From the NCBI GenBank assembly GCA_947461435.1, contig CANHLE010000012.1:1-58756 (forward strand): a stretch of 58,756 bases of DNA. The letters run 5' to 3'. The notes under the pieces were generated by a model. It did no database searches and was not told the origin of the DNA. It saw only the letters and a list, made by a program, of their open reading frames with translations. Origin of the DNA: Paracoccaceae bacterium (GTDB lineage Bacteria > Pseudomonadota > Alphaproteobacteria > Rhodobacterales > Rhodobacteraceae). Positions within the stretch are counted from its first letter, which is position 1, and each line of letters starts with the position of its first letter. Shown in pieces: positions 18,920 to 26,955 of the stretch. The position numbers and the translations under genes were made by a program.

Positions 18920-20149
18920 ATGACATATGACAGCGATATCGTGATCGTGGGCGGGGGGTTGAATGGCCCGGCCCTGGCATTGGCACTGGCGAGCGGGGGG
19001 ATGCGCGTGACGGTCATCGACGCCCGTGCGGCCCCGGCGCGGGCCAAGCCCGGCTTTGACGGGCGCGCCTATGCGCTGTCGATCGCGTCAAAGCGCTTGT
19101 TGACGGCGATTGGCGTTTGGGCGCGGGTGGGGGCGCAATCGCAGCCGATGTTAAAGATCGTGGCCACAGATGGGCGGGTGGGCCAAGGGCCGGCGCCGCT
19201 GCGGTTGCGGTTTGATCATGACGAGATTGAAGAGGGCCCCATGGGGTTCATGCTGGAGGACCGGCATTTGTATGCCGGGTTTCTGGACGCCATGGCCGAG
19301 GAGCCCAGAATTACCCTGATCGCCGGGCAGACGGTGGTGAGCCAAGAGATTACCGGGCAGGCAGCGCGGGTGACCTTGGCCAGCGGCGCGACGGTGAGCG
19401 CGCGGGTTCTGGTGGGCTGCGATGGCCGCGCATCGGGCGTGGCGGCGCGGGCCGGGATCAAGCGGCAGGGGCATGCGTATGGGCAAACGGCGCTGGTTTG
19501 CGCCGTAAGCCATGAGCGCGCGCACGGCGGCATCGCGCATCAGTTTTTCACGCCCGGCGGGCCCTTTGCCATTTTGCCGCTGGCCGGGGGGCATCATTCG
19601 TCAGTGGTGTGGAGCGAGCCTGAGGGCCCCGCCCAGCAGATTGCGGCGCTGGAGGATGCGGACTTTCTGACGGTGCTGCGCCCCCGGTTCGGCGCGTTTC
19701 TGGGCGAGATTGCGCTGGTGGGCGCGCGGTTCAGCTATCCTTTGTCGCTGACCTTGGCCGAGCGGTTCGCCGGGCCGCGGTTGGCCTTGGTGGGCGATGC
19801 CGCGCATGGGGTGCATCCGATCGCGGGCCAGGGATTGAATCTGGGGCTGCGCGATGTGGGGGCGCTGGCACAGGTGATGGTGGATGCCGCGCGGCGCGGC
19901 GAGGATATTGGCGCGGCCGATGTGCTGGAGCGTTATCAGACTTGGCGGCGGCCCGAGGCCATGGCGCTTGCGCTGGGGATGGACGGGGTGAACGCCCTGT
20001 TTTCCAATGACAATCCGATTCTTCGCGCCGGGCGCGATCTGGGCCTGGGGATTGTGGGCGCGATGCCGGGGCTGCGGCGCGCCTTTTTGCGCCAAGCGGC
20101 CGGACTGACCGGCGAGGTTCCGCGTTTGCTGGCCGGGCGGATGTTGTAG
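18920..20149 (+). CDS. UbiH/UbiF-family FAD-dependent ubiquinone hydroxylase
   Basis: 409 residues. FAD-binding motifs are IVIVGGGLNGPALALAL at the N-terminus, the DG-like VGCDGRASGVAAR and the GD motif GDAAHGVHPIAGQGLNLGL. These are typical of the UbiH/UbiF/VisC flavoprotein monooxygenases that hydroxylate the ubiquinone ring. Which ring position it modifies cannot be told from sequence. The start is the ATG at 18920, just before the Rossmann strand; the frame runs open for 1.3 kb upstream through the antisense of the amidase, which is a GC-bias artefact. Convergent with the PepSY gene. Confidence 0.88.
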   Translation: MTYDSDIVIVGGGLNGPALALALASGGMRVTVIDARAAPARAKPGFDGRAYALSIASKRLLTAIGVWARVGAQSQPMLKIVATDGRVGQGPAPLRLRFDHDEIEEGPMGFMLEDRHLYAGFLDAMAEEPRITLIAGQTVVSQEITGQAARVTLASGATVSARVLVGCDGRASGVAARAGIKRQGHAYGQTALVCAVSHERAHGGIAHQFFTPGGPFAILPLAGGHHSSVVWSEPEGPAQQIAALEDADFLTVLRPRFGAFLGEIALVGARFSYPLSLTLAERFAGPRLALVGDAAHGVHPIAGQGLNLGLRDVGALAQVMVDAARRGEDIGAADVLERYQTWRRPEAMALALGMDGVNALFSNDNPILRAGRDLGLGIVGAMPGLRRAFLRQAAGLTGEVPRLLAGRML

Positions 20150-20153
20150 GCCC

Positions 20154-20179
20154 CCCGCCGCCCCTGACGGGACGGCGGG
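20154..20179. terminator. Hairpin between convergent ubiH-like and PepSY genes
   Basis: CCCGCCG (20154-20160) pairs with CGGCGGG (20173-20179), with additional CCC/GGG pairing inside. It lies 5 bp after the UbiH-like stop. There is no T run on either strand, so this is only a possible bidirectional 3' structure. Confidence 0.4.
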
Positions 20180-20192
20180 AGAGGCCAGCCAC

Positions 20193-21596
20193 CTAAGACA
20201 AGGCGCGTTTCAACACAGGGACGTTTTGCACGATCAGAACATCAAGGGCCAGAACCGCCACCAAGGTCACGCCGATCAGCGGAAACAGCATCGACAGTCC
20301 CACAGTGATGGCCAGCGCGCCCTTCCAAAGGGGCAATTCTGCGGGGCGCGGCGGGGCGGCCAGACGCGCCGCAAAGGCCGGACGGCGTTTCCACCACAAG
20401 ACTATTCCTGACACGCAGATCGTCCCGATCGACAGCAACACCAAAAGGTTCACCACGACGTTGACAAGGCCAACCTGCCCTTCGTGCAGCGCGATGCCCA
20501 CGGCCATCGCCTTGGCGCCAAGCGGATAATCGGCATAGCGCACATCGGCCAGCACCTTGCCGGTGTATTGATCGACATGCACGGTGCGATCACCGGTGGG
20601 ACCGGAGCCATCATAGCTCATGGAATCCTGCGACAGGGTCCAGACGCCCGTGTCATCGGCGGGGGCCGCAATCTGAAAGCGGTTTTCAAAGCCAAGGATC
20701 TGGCCAAGGTGCACCATGGTGGCCATGTCCAGCACGACACCGGGTTCCAGAACCTGAACCCCGGCCTGACTGCCGCTGGTGGGCAGGGGGGTCAGTTCCA
20801 GCCCCCAAGGCACCTCTTTGGCGCCCGAGCCGTTCAGGCTGATGTGGGTTTTGTCGGACAGGGGGGCGCCCCATTTTTCGGCCGGAAAGCTGTTCCATGC
20901 CTTGACCCAATGATCGCCCCAGATCCCGGCCCAGGCCATGCCCGTGACCAGAAAGGCGGCCAGCAGGACCGAGGTCCAAAAACCCAAAACCTCGTGCAGG
21001 GATTTCCAGAACGCCCGGCCCCGTGCGGCAAGGTTGGGGATCAGGATCTGCGAAAACCGCCGGTCTGCCCGGGGCCACCACAGGTAAAGCCCGGTGCAGA
21101 TCATCACAAGACCAAGACCCGCCGCGATTTCCAGCAGGCGGTCGCCCGTGGTTCCGATCAGCAAGGTGCCGTGTACTTTTTCAAGCCAGGCATACCAGGT
21201 ATCGCCGTCGGCGGTCTGGCGCAGGAGCGTGCCGGTATAGGGATCAAGCGCCACGATGACCGGGGTTTGCGGGCCGTTGACGGTGATCAGCGCGGCCCGA
21301 TCGGGCTGATAGGGGGTAATATATCTGGCCGCGCCCGTGCCCCCGTCGACCCCGGCGATGGCGGCGGTGATCTGCTGGGCCACAGACAAGGGCGCCGCCG
21401 TTGGGATCACGCGCAGGCGGTCGCCATATTCGGGCAGGACGGTGGTCAGCAGCATCATGAAAAAGCCGGTGACGGCCAGGATGAGCAGGAAGGGAACCAC
21501 GAAAAGCCCGGCATAAAAATGCCAGCGCCAAGCGGCAAAGTAGAGTTTGTTGGCCAAAGGGGGCTGCGGGGCAGCGGAAGACGAAAACTCGGTCAT
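20193..21596 (-). CDS. PepSY-associated TM-domain membrane protein
   Basis: About 467 residues with four strong membrane helices: near residue 20-50 (AGLFVVPFLLILAVTGFFMMLL), about 150-170, about 200-220 and two close helices at the C-terminus. The start FAAWRWHFYAGLFVVP and the motif with WWPR (LYLWWPRADRRFSQ) are typical of PepSY_TM proteins, which often assist iron or copper uptake and ferric-siderophore reduction. A possible periplasmic PepSY repeat lies in between. It is preceded on the same strand by a small gene with a CPAC motif, which suggests a metal-linked pair. No strong ribosome binding site is visible at 21596. Confidence 0.85.
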   Translation of the reverse strand: MTEFSSSAAPQPPLANKLYFAAWRWHFYAGLFVVPFLLILAVTGFFMMLLTTVLPEYGDRLRVIPTAAPLSVAQQITAAIAGVDGGTGAARYITPYQPDRAALITVNGPQTPVIVALDPYTGTLLRQTADGDTWYAWLEKVHGTLLIGTTGDRLLEIAAGLGLVMICTGLYLWWPRADRRFSQILIPNLAARGRAFWKSLHEVLGFWTSVLLAAFLVTGMAWAGIWGDHWVKAWNSFPAEKWGAPLSDKTHISLNGSGAKEVPWGLELTPLPTSGSQAGVQVLEPGVVLDMATMVHLGQILGFENRFQIAAPADDTGVWTLSQDSMSYDGSGPTGDRTVHVDQYTGKVLADVRYADYPLGAKAMAVGIALHEGQVGLVNVVVNLLVLLSIGTICVSGIVLWWKRRPAFAARLAAPPRPAELPLWKGALAITVGLSMLFPLIGVTLVAVLALDVLIVQNVPVLKRALS

Positions 21597-21665
21597 GGAG
21601 GGATCTTTCAAGAAGCGCCGAAGATGCGGCAGGACCGCGCCCAAGGGGGCACGGCGGGGTGGGCT

Positions 21666-22040
21666 TCAGCTGAAAGACAGGGCGGGCGGGCCGCGCGCAA
21701 AGGGGGCATGGACAGCGATTTGTCCCGGCTGTTGCTGCGCCGTCGGCTGAAGCACCCCAACGGAGAGGAGCGCCTGAGCATCCGCCGCCAGCGCAATGGC
21801 GGGCGGCAGGACAGCGCCGCCCAGCGTGCAGGCCGGACAGTCAGAAGGCTTGGATGGCGAAGCGGGATCACCGGTTGTGCCGCACCAGGCAATGGCGATG
21901 TCGTTGGCCTGAAGGAAGGACAGCGCGGTTGCCTGAGGGGCCGTCAGAACCGGACGATGCGCCGCGCCCAGACCGATCAGGGCCAAGAGAGCAAGCGCCA
22001 CGAAGGCGCGGGCAAGGATGTGGGTCAACCGAATGCGCAT
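21666..22040 (-). CDS. Small DUF2946-like protein with CPAC motif
   Basis: 124 residues. It has one N-terminal membrane helix (ILARAFVALALLALIGLGAA), then a periplasmic tail with SDCPACTLGGAVLPP. The Cys-Pro-x-Cys arrangement near a hydrophobic start resembles DUF2946-type proteins that sit beside copper or iron uptake genes, but the match is by general shape and I am not certain. It lies 69 bp upstream of the PepSY gene on the same strand and is probably cotranscribed. ATG at 22040 is the first start that leaves a plausible membrane anchor. Confidence 0.6.
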   Translation of the reverse strand: MRIRLTHILARAFVALALLALIGLGAAHRPVLTAPQATALSFLQANDIAIAWCGTTGDPASPSKPSDCPACTLGGAVLPPAIALAADAQALLSVGVLQPTAQQQPGQIAVHAPFARGPPALSFS

Positions 22041-22186
22041 GAAACTCCGCCTAACACAAGCGCGCCCGATTTGCCAAGCCCGCGTGCCAATGCGACGCAG
22101 ACCAGCACAGCACAGGTTCGGCATCTCTTTGCCATGTGATCGGCCGGGGGGGTGCGCTGCGGAAAAACGCCCGCTATATAGGCCGC

Positions 22187-22789
22187 ATGAGACTTTTGAC
22201 CGCCCTTTTGGCCCCGCTTGCATTTGGTCTGTTCGCCGTTCCGGCCCTGGCCGACAAACTGCCCCTGTCAACCTTGAGCGCCTATTTGAACCAATTGGTG
22301 ACCGCCAAGGCCGAGTTCACGCAGGTCAATGCCGACGGGACGGTGACCACGGGCAATATCTTTATCCAAAGGCCCGGACGGGTGCGGTTTGAATATGCGC
22401 CGCCCGATGAAAGCCTTGTTCTGGCCTCGGCCGGGCAAGTGGCGATTTTCGATGCCAAATCAAACCAGCCGCCCGAACAATACCCGCTGGACCGCACACC
22501 GCTGAACCTGATTCTGGGGGCCAATATCGATCTGGGCAAGACCCGGATGGTGGTGGGTCATGACGAGGACGGATCGGCAACAAAGGTGCGCGCGCAGGAC
22601 CCCGCGCATCCTGAATACGGCACGATTGACCTTGTGTTCACCGCCGACCCGGTGGCGCTGCGGCAGTGGGTGATCACCGACGATCTGGGCCAGCAGACCA
22701 CGGTCATTCTGGGTGAGATGACGGTGGGCGAAAGCTTTCAGCCGTCGTTCTTTTCGTTGGAAAGCGAGAAGAAGAAGCGCGGGTTCTGA
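22187..22789 (+). CDS. lolA: LolA-family outer-membrane lipoprotein carrier
   Basis: 200 residues. A cleavable signal peptide (RLLTALLAPLAFGLFAVPALA, cut after ALA) precedes a LolA domain: LNQLVTAKAEFTQVNADG, then FIQRPGRVRFEYAPPDESLV. It carries lipoproteins across the periplasm from LolCDE to the outer membrane. The ATG at 22187 is preferred as it begins the signal peptide. In many alphaproteobacteria lolA lies directly beside ftsK; here the two are 7 kb apart with the UbiH, PepSY and amidase genes between them. Convergent with the EamA gene. Confidence 0.92.
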   Translation: MRLLTALLAPLAFGLFAVPALADKLPLSTLSAYLNQLVTAKAEFTQVNADGTVTTGNIFIQRPGRVRFEYAPPDESLVLASAGQVAIFDAKSNQPPEQYPLDRTPLNLILGANIDLGKTRMVVGHDEDGSATKVRAQDPAHPEYGTIDLVFTADPVALRQWVITDDLGQQTTVILGEMTVGESFQPSFFSLESEKKKRGF

Positions 22790-22828
22790 CAGCGCGGCAT
22801 CGTCGCGCGACGCTGCCCTTTGCCCGGC

Positions 22829-23728
22829 CTATGCCGATCTTTGTGAGACATGGGCCCGCCACGCCGTGAAGGCCCCGGCAGCCACGACCATGGCCATGCC
22901 CAGAACGGACAGCGCGGCGGGCCAGTGGTTGAACACCAATCCGCCCAAGATTGCCGCCCATACCAGATGAAGATAGTTGACCGGGGCCAAAAGCCCTGCA
23001 GGCGCTTCGGCATAGGCGGCCGTGAACAGAAGGTGCCCCCCCATGGCGAGCGCCCCAAGAAGAAGCATCAAGACAAAATCGGCCCGGCTGGGCCAGCTGC
23101 CCTGCGTTTCGGCCGCGGCAAGAAGGGCAAAGATCACCGCCCCGATCAGCGCAGTGTGAAAGAGCATGGAGGTCATGGTTTCGGTGCGCGTCAAGACGCG
23201 GGTCAACAGGTGGTAGGCAGTCGCAAAGCAGGCGTTGATCAAGGCAAAGCCCACACCAACCGGATCAAGCCCGCCACCGGGGCGCAAGATCAAGACAACC
23301 CCCGCAAATCCGAAGACCGCCCCGACCCAACCCCAGACCGACACCCGTTCGCCCAACAAGGGGCCGGAAAGCAGCATGACGGCGAAGGGGGCAAGATAAA
23401 TGATGGCCACCGTTTCGGCCACGGGCAATCGGCGCAGGGCCAAAACCATGGTCAGCGTTGCCGCCGACAGGCACAGGCCGCGCAGCATGACCAGCGCGGT
23501 TCGGTTGGTCCGCCACAACCCTCGGCCCTGTTTGGGGCCCATGATGGCCGCCAAAAGCCCCAGATTGACCAGATAGCGCACCGCGATGACCAGCCCCAAG
23601 GCATAGATCGCCGTCAGGTGTTTGGTCAGCACGTCGGCCACGGCAAAGGTCAACGTGGCCAGCACCACAAAGATCACGCCCTTGAGGGCATTGCCGCCCC
23701 CTGCGCCGCGGGCCGCTTGTTCTGACAT
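22829..23728 (-). CDS. EamA/DMT-family transporter
   Basis: 299 residues with ten hydrophobic helices in two repeats, the normal EamA layout. The start region GVIFVVLATLTFAVADVLTKH and the second repeat with GALAMGGHLLFTAAYAEAP are typical. It is likely an exporter of metabolites in the inner membrane. It is divergent from a LysR gene 106 bp away, so that regulator probably controls it. Substrate unknown. Confidence 0.9.
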   Translation of the reverse strand: MSEQAARGAGGGNALKGVIFVVLATLTFAVADVLTKHLTAIYALGLVIAVRYLVNLGLLAAIMGPKQGRGLWRTNRTALVMLRGLCLSAATLTMVLALRRLPVAETVAIIYLAPFAVMLLSGPLLGERVSVWGWVGAVFGFAGVVLILRPGGGLDPVGVGFALINACFATAYHLLTRVLTRTETMTSMLFHTALIGAVIFALLAAAETQGSWPSRADFVLMLLLGALAMGGHLLFTAAYAEAPAGLLAPVNYLHLVWAAILGGLVFNHWPAALSVLGMAMVVAAGAFTAWRAHVSQRSA

Positions 23729-23834
23729 CGGTCGATCCTTTGGTTTTTGCGCGTCTTGCCGGGCGCTTATAGCACCGGGCCTTCTGATGCAGTATACGGC
23801 AATATCGGCATGAACCTATGAAACTGGCGCATGA

Positions 23835-24731
23835 ATGGAACGAGAAACAATCAGCGATCTGGTGGCCTTTGTGGCGGTGGCGCGTGAGGGATCCTTTACG
23901 CGGGCCGCCGTGCGATTGGGTCTGTCGCAATCTGCGCTGAGCCATATCATCAAAGGGCTGGAGGCGCGGCTTGGCCTGCGGCTTTTGTCGCGCACCACAC
24001 GGTCGGTGGCCCCAACAGCGGCGGGGGCGCGGCTGATGGAAACCTTGGGGCCGGGGCTTGACCAGATGGATGCGGCCCTGCTGGCCTTGGGCGAGTTGCG
24101 CGATCGGCCGTCGGGCGTGGTGCGGCTGACGGCCGGGGATCATGCGGTCGAGCAGGTGTTGATGCCCAGAATCGGGCCTTTCCTGGCGCGATGTCCCGAT
24201 GTTCGGCTGGATATTCGGGTGGATAATGGCCTGACGAACATCGTCACCGAGGGTCTGGATGCCGGAATCAGACTGGGCGAACAGGTGGACCGCGATATGG
24301 TGGCGGTTCGGGTTGGCCCCGACATCCGGTTTGTCGTCGTTGGCACGCCGGGGTATTTTGCTGGGCGCTCTGTGCCAAAGGTCCCGCAGGATCTGGCGGA
24401 TCATTCCTGTATCCAGTTGTTCCTGACCACGCTGGATGCGCCCTATGTCTGGGAATTTGCCAAAGGGAAACGGGCGGTCAAGGTGCGGGCCAGCGGGCCG
24501 TTGATGTTCAACCGGGTGCCGCAGATTGTTCAGGCCGCCGAACAGGGGTTGGGACTGGCCTTTGTGCCCTATGACCGGGTCGCGGCGGCGGTGGCGCAGG
24601 GCCGCTTGATTGCCGCGTTGCAAGACTGGTGTCCGCCCCAACCCGGGTATCATTTGTATTACCCCAGCCGAAAGCAACCCTCGGCCGCTTTTTCCGCCCT
24701 AGTCGAGGCGTTGCGGTGGCAGGGCCCTTAG
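23835..24731 (+). CDS. LysR-family transcriptional regulator
   Basis: 298 residues. The N-terminal winged helix SDLVAFVAVAREGSFTRAAVRLGLSQSALSHIIKGLE is the classic LysR DNA-binding domain; the rest is a periplasmic-binding-like effector domain. It is divergent from the EamA transporter gene, the usual arrangement for a regulator and its target. No clear Shine-Dalgarno is seen before the ATG at 23835. The last four bases interlock with the stop of the transglycosylase gene (TTAG). Confidence 0.93.
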   Translation: MERETISDLVAFVAVAREGSFTRAAVRLGLSQSALSHIIKGLEARLGLRLLSRTTRSVAPTAAGARLMETLGPGLDQMDAALLALGELRDRPSGVVRLTAGDHAVEQVLMPRIGPFLARCPDVRLDIRVDNGLTNIVTEGLDAGIRLGEQVDRDMVAVRVGPDIRFVVVGTPGYFAGRSVPKVPQDLADHSCIQLFLTTLDAPYVWEFAKGKRAVKVRASGPLMFNRVPQIVQAAEQGLGLAFVPYDRVAAAVAQGRLIAALQDWCPPQPGYHLYYPSRKQPSAAFSALVEALRWQGP

Positions 24732-25306
24732 CGGCAGCCCTGCAATTGCGCGGCATAGGTTTGGGATCGCTGACCGACCGCATCGGCCACTTCGATCAGC
24801 CAGGGTTTGGACGCATAACTTTGATTGGCAAAGCCGGTGCGACCTTCGTGGTAGGCCAGATAGTGGTTTTCCGCGTCCCAAAGGGGAATGCCCAAGGATT
24901 GTTCGGTTTGCGCCATGTACCAGCCCATGAAATCGGCAGCATCGCCGATGCGGTCACGCCGGGCCATGCGGCCGCCCTCTTCGTCGCGGTATTCATCCCA
25001 TGTGCCATCCAGCGCCTGAGAATACCCATAAGCCGAGGATTGGCGGCCCATGGGTATGATTCCAAGGACATAGCGGTGCGGGGTGCGGGCATTGCCGATG
25101 AATTTCGATTCCTGATAGACGGTGGCCATCATGACGCTGACGGGCACGCCCCACTTGCGCTCTGCCGCTTTGAAGGCGCGCAGGTATTCGGGTCTTTGAT
25201 CGACGATCGCACAGGCGTCGTCCAAATTTCGGGGCGCCGAAAACTTGCCCCCGCCGCATGAGGCGAGGAACAGCAAGAGGATCGACGCACGGAAGGTTCT
25301 GCTCAT
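24728..25306 (-). CDS. Lytic-transglycosylase-like lipoprotein
   Basis: 192 residues. The N-terminus ends in the lipobox LASC (ILLLFLASCGGG), so it is a lipoprotein. The mature part has SLT-type features: MMATVYQESKFIGNARTPHRY, where E is the probable catalytic glutamate, and SAYGYSQALDGTWDEY, GDAADFMGWYM and HNYLAYHEG-like segments of goose-lysozyme-like transglycosylases. It would cleave peptidoglycan in the periplasm. ATG at 25306 has a strong GAGGGG just upstream. Convergent overlap with LysR. Confidence 0.88.
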   Translation of the reverse strand: MSRTFRASILLLFLASCGGGKFSAPRNLDDACAIVDQRPEYLRAFKAAERKWGVPVSVMMATVYQESKFIGNARTPHRYVLGIIPMGRQSSAYGYSQALDGTWDEYRDEEGGRMARRDRIGDAADFMGWYMAQTEQSLGIPLWDAENHYLAYHEGRTGFANQSYASKPWLIEVADAVGQRSQTYAAQLQGCR

Positions 25307-25522
25307 CTGCCCCTCGTGCATTCTTGTTTTGCGGGCACGATAGGGCATTTTTCGCCATCTGCAAATGGGCAGAGCGGGCGATGGCATCATTTCTGCGCGA
25401 GGGATGGGTCGGACCAAGGTCTGGACTGTCGGGAAAACGACCACAGATTGTTTCGCTGCGCCGCGCAGCAGGGAATAGACAGGCCCGTTAAAGTAAGGTT
25501 AAACGGGTCCTCGGGGGAAGAT

Positions 25523-25855
25523 ATGACGATGTTCAAGACGGATGCGAAATATGCAATTGGGCAGGTCTTGCGGCATCGCAAGCACCCGTTCCGGGGTGTT
25601 GTATTCGACGTGGACGCGATGTTTTCAAACACCGAGGAATGGTATCAGAACATTCCCGAAGAATCCCGCCCGTCCAAGGACCAACCGTTCTATCATCTGT
25701 TGGCCGAAAACGACCAAAGCTATTACGTGGCCTATGTGTCAGAACAAAATCTTGTGCCGGATGAAACCGGAGAGCCCGTCAGCCACCCGGATCTGCCCGA
25801 TCTGTTCGGTGATTTCGAAGACGGCATGTATCCGCTGCAATATCAGCTGAACTAA
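25523..25855 (+). CDS. hspQ: Heat-shock protein HspQ (hemimethylated-DNA-binding-like)
   Basis: 110 residues. AIGQVLRHRKHPFRGVVFDVD and ENDQSYYVAYVSEQNLV, with HPDLPDLFGDF, are the YccV/HspQ domain. In E. coli it is a heat-shock protein linked to degradation of DnaA mutants and as a Lon specificity factor. The ATG at 25523 follows GGGGGA; a second ATG at 25529 is also possible. It precedes the STAS/HATPase pair on the same strand, separated by a 70-bp spacer with a weak hairpin. Confidence 0.92.
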   Translation: MTMFKTDAKYAIGQVLRHRKHPFRGVVFDVDAMFSNTEEWYQNIPEESRPSKDQPFYHLLAENDQSYYVAYVSEQNLVPDETGEPVSHPDLPDLFGDFEDGMYPLQYQLN

Positions 25856-25890
25856 GAAACCCGCGCTTACCTTTCGGTAACGGCTTTCTT
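25854..25890 (+). terminator. Weak hairpin after hspQ
   Basis: The arms AAGAAA (25854-25859) and TTTCTT (25885-25890) enclose a TTACC/GGTAA stem with a short loop. A GC-poor terminator-like hairpin directly after hspQ and before the STAS gene. The T content is low, so function is uncertain. Confidence 0.35.
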
Positions 25891-25923
25891 CTAGGGTGCT
25901 CCAACATGGGATTGGAGGCTGGA

Positions 25924-26259
25924 ATGGACCTGATTGCAGAAGACTGCGGTGACTATTTGCTGATCCGGGCCTTGGGCGATCGGATTGATGCGGCCGGCGC
26001 AATTGGCTTTAAGGACAAGATGCGCGAATTGGCCCAAACCGATCATCCGCGTGTGGTGCTGGACATGTCGCGCGTGGCCTTTCTGGACAGTTCGGGTTTG
26101 GGTGCCATTGTGGCGGCGATGAAGGGCCTTGGTGCCCACCGCAAGCTGGAGATCTTGAGCCTGACACCAACCGTGGAAAAAGTTTTCCGGCTGACGCGCA
26201 TGGATACAATATTCACGATCCATACGGAGCTTTCCGAAGGATTGCGGAATGCAGTTTGA
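25924..26259 (+). CDS. STAS-domain anti-sigma-factor antagonist (RsbV-like)
   Basis: About 111 residues forming a single STAS domain. RVVLDMSRVAFLDSSGLGAIVAAM carries the DSSG motif in which a Ser is the usual phosphorylation site of RsbV/SpoIIAA antagonists. It would bind and release an anti-sigma or other HATPase partner depending on phosphorylation. The ATG at 25924 has a GGAGG 6 nt upstream. The next gene encodes an HATPase, overlapped by 11 nt, so the two form a partner-switch pair. No sigma gene or phosphatase is adjacent. Confidence 0.9.
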   Translation: MDLIAEDCGDYLLIRALGDRIDAAGAIGFKDKMRELAQTDHPRVVLDMSRVAFLDSSGLGAIVAAMKGLGAHRKLEILSLTPTVEKVFRLTRMDTIFTIHTELSEGLRNAV

Positions 26260-26755
26260 ACCGGCATTGCATATTCTTGCGGACCGCGACCTGAGGGTGC
26301 CGCGCAGCGATTTGCACATGACCGTGCAGGGCGATGCCGTGTCGGTTCGGGCGGGGCTGGGCCGGCTGATGGGCAGCGCGCCCTTGATGCGGTTGTCGCC
26401 AGACTGCCGCGGAACCGTGGAAATCGTCATGGCAGAGGTTTTGAACAATATTGTTGAACATGCCTATCGGGCGGGGCCGGGGCCCATTCGCATTGCCGTG
26501 CAGTCCAATGCCGCGCGGCTGACCGTATCTGTGTGCGATCAGGGACAGGAAATGCCGCAAGGAGAGGTGCCGCAGGGCCTGCTTGCGCCTTTGGGTGCGC
26601 AGGAGGATTTGCCGGAAGGGGGATTCGGCTGGCACCTGATTCGCGAGCTGACGGACGAGCTGCTGTATGAACGGCGGGGGCTTTTCAACCATTTGCGTTT
26701 CTCAATTTCGGCGGAATTCGAAGACGAAGGCCCGATTGTTTCGCATTTCGAATAA
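26249..26755 (+). CDS. HATPase_c anti-sigma-factor-like kinase (RsbW-like)
   Basis: 168 residues. The GHKL ATPase fold is visible: the N box EVLNNIVEHAYRAG (with Glu, Asn), the G1 box VCDQGQE and the G2-like GFGWHLIRELTDEL. It would phosphorylate the upstream STAS protein and bind a sigma or response regulator. It overlaps the STAS gene by 11 nt. The presumed client is not in the window. Confidence 0.85.
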   Translation: MQFEPALHILADRDLRVPRSDLHMTVQGDAVSVRAGLGRLMGSAPLMRLSPDCRGTVEIVMAEVLNNIVEHAYRAGPGPIRIAVQSNAARLTVSVCDQGQEMPQGEVPQGLLAPLGAQEDLPEGGFGWHLIRELTDELLYERRGLFNHLRFSISAEFEDEGPIVSHFE

Positions 26756-26836
26756 CTGACACGGAAAGGCCCCGTTTCGCCCCAAATGCCGCCTTGGAGC
26801 AAAAGCATAGTCACGATTGTAGCTGCATAAAGCTTC

Positions 26837-26883
26837 CCTCGACGTCGTGGATCAATGCCCCCACCCAGTCTGCGACGTCGAGG
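26837..26883. repeat. Perfect 11-bp inverted repeat of self-palindromic arms upstream of GGT
   Basis: CCTCGACGTCG (26837-26847) and CGACGTCGAGG (26873-26883) are exact reverse complements with a 25-bp spacer. Each arm contains the palindrome CGACGTCG, so the site is also a pair of identical half-sites 33 bp apart, about three helical turns. It lies 73 bp before the GGT start codon and 81 bp after the HATPase stop. It may be an operator for a dimeric regulator, or a hairpin at the end of the HATPase mRNA; no T run follows. Confidence 0.5.
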
Positions 26884-26955
26884 CACTAACTTTCCCCAAA
26901 CATCTTGGAATTCCCGCGCGATCTTTCTAGGCTGACCGCCAACAAGGAGAGCCAG

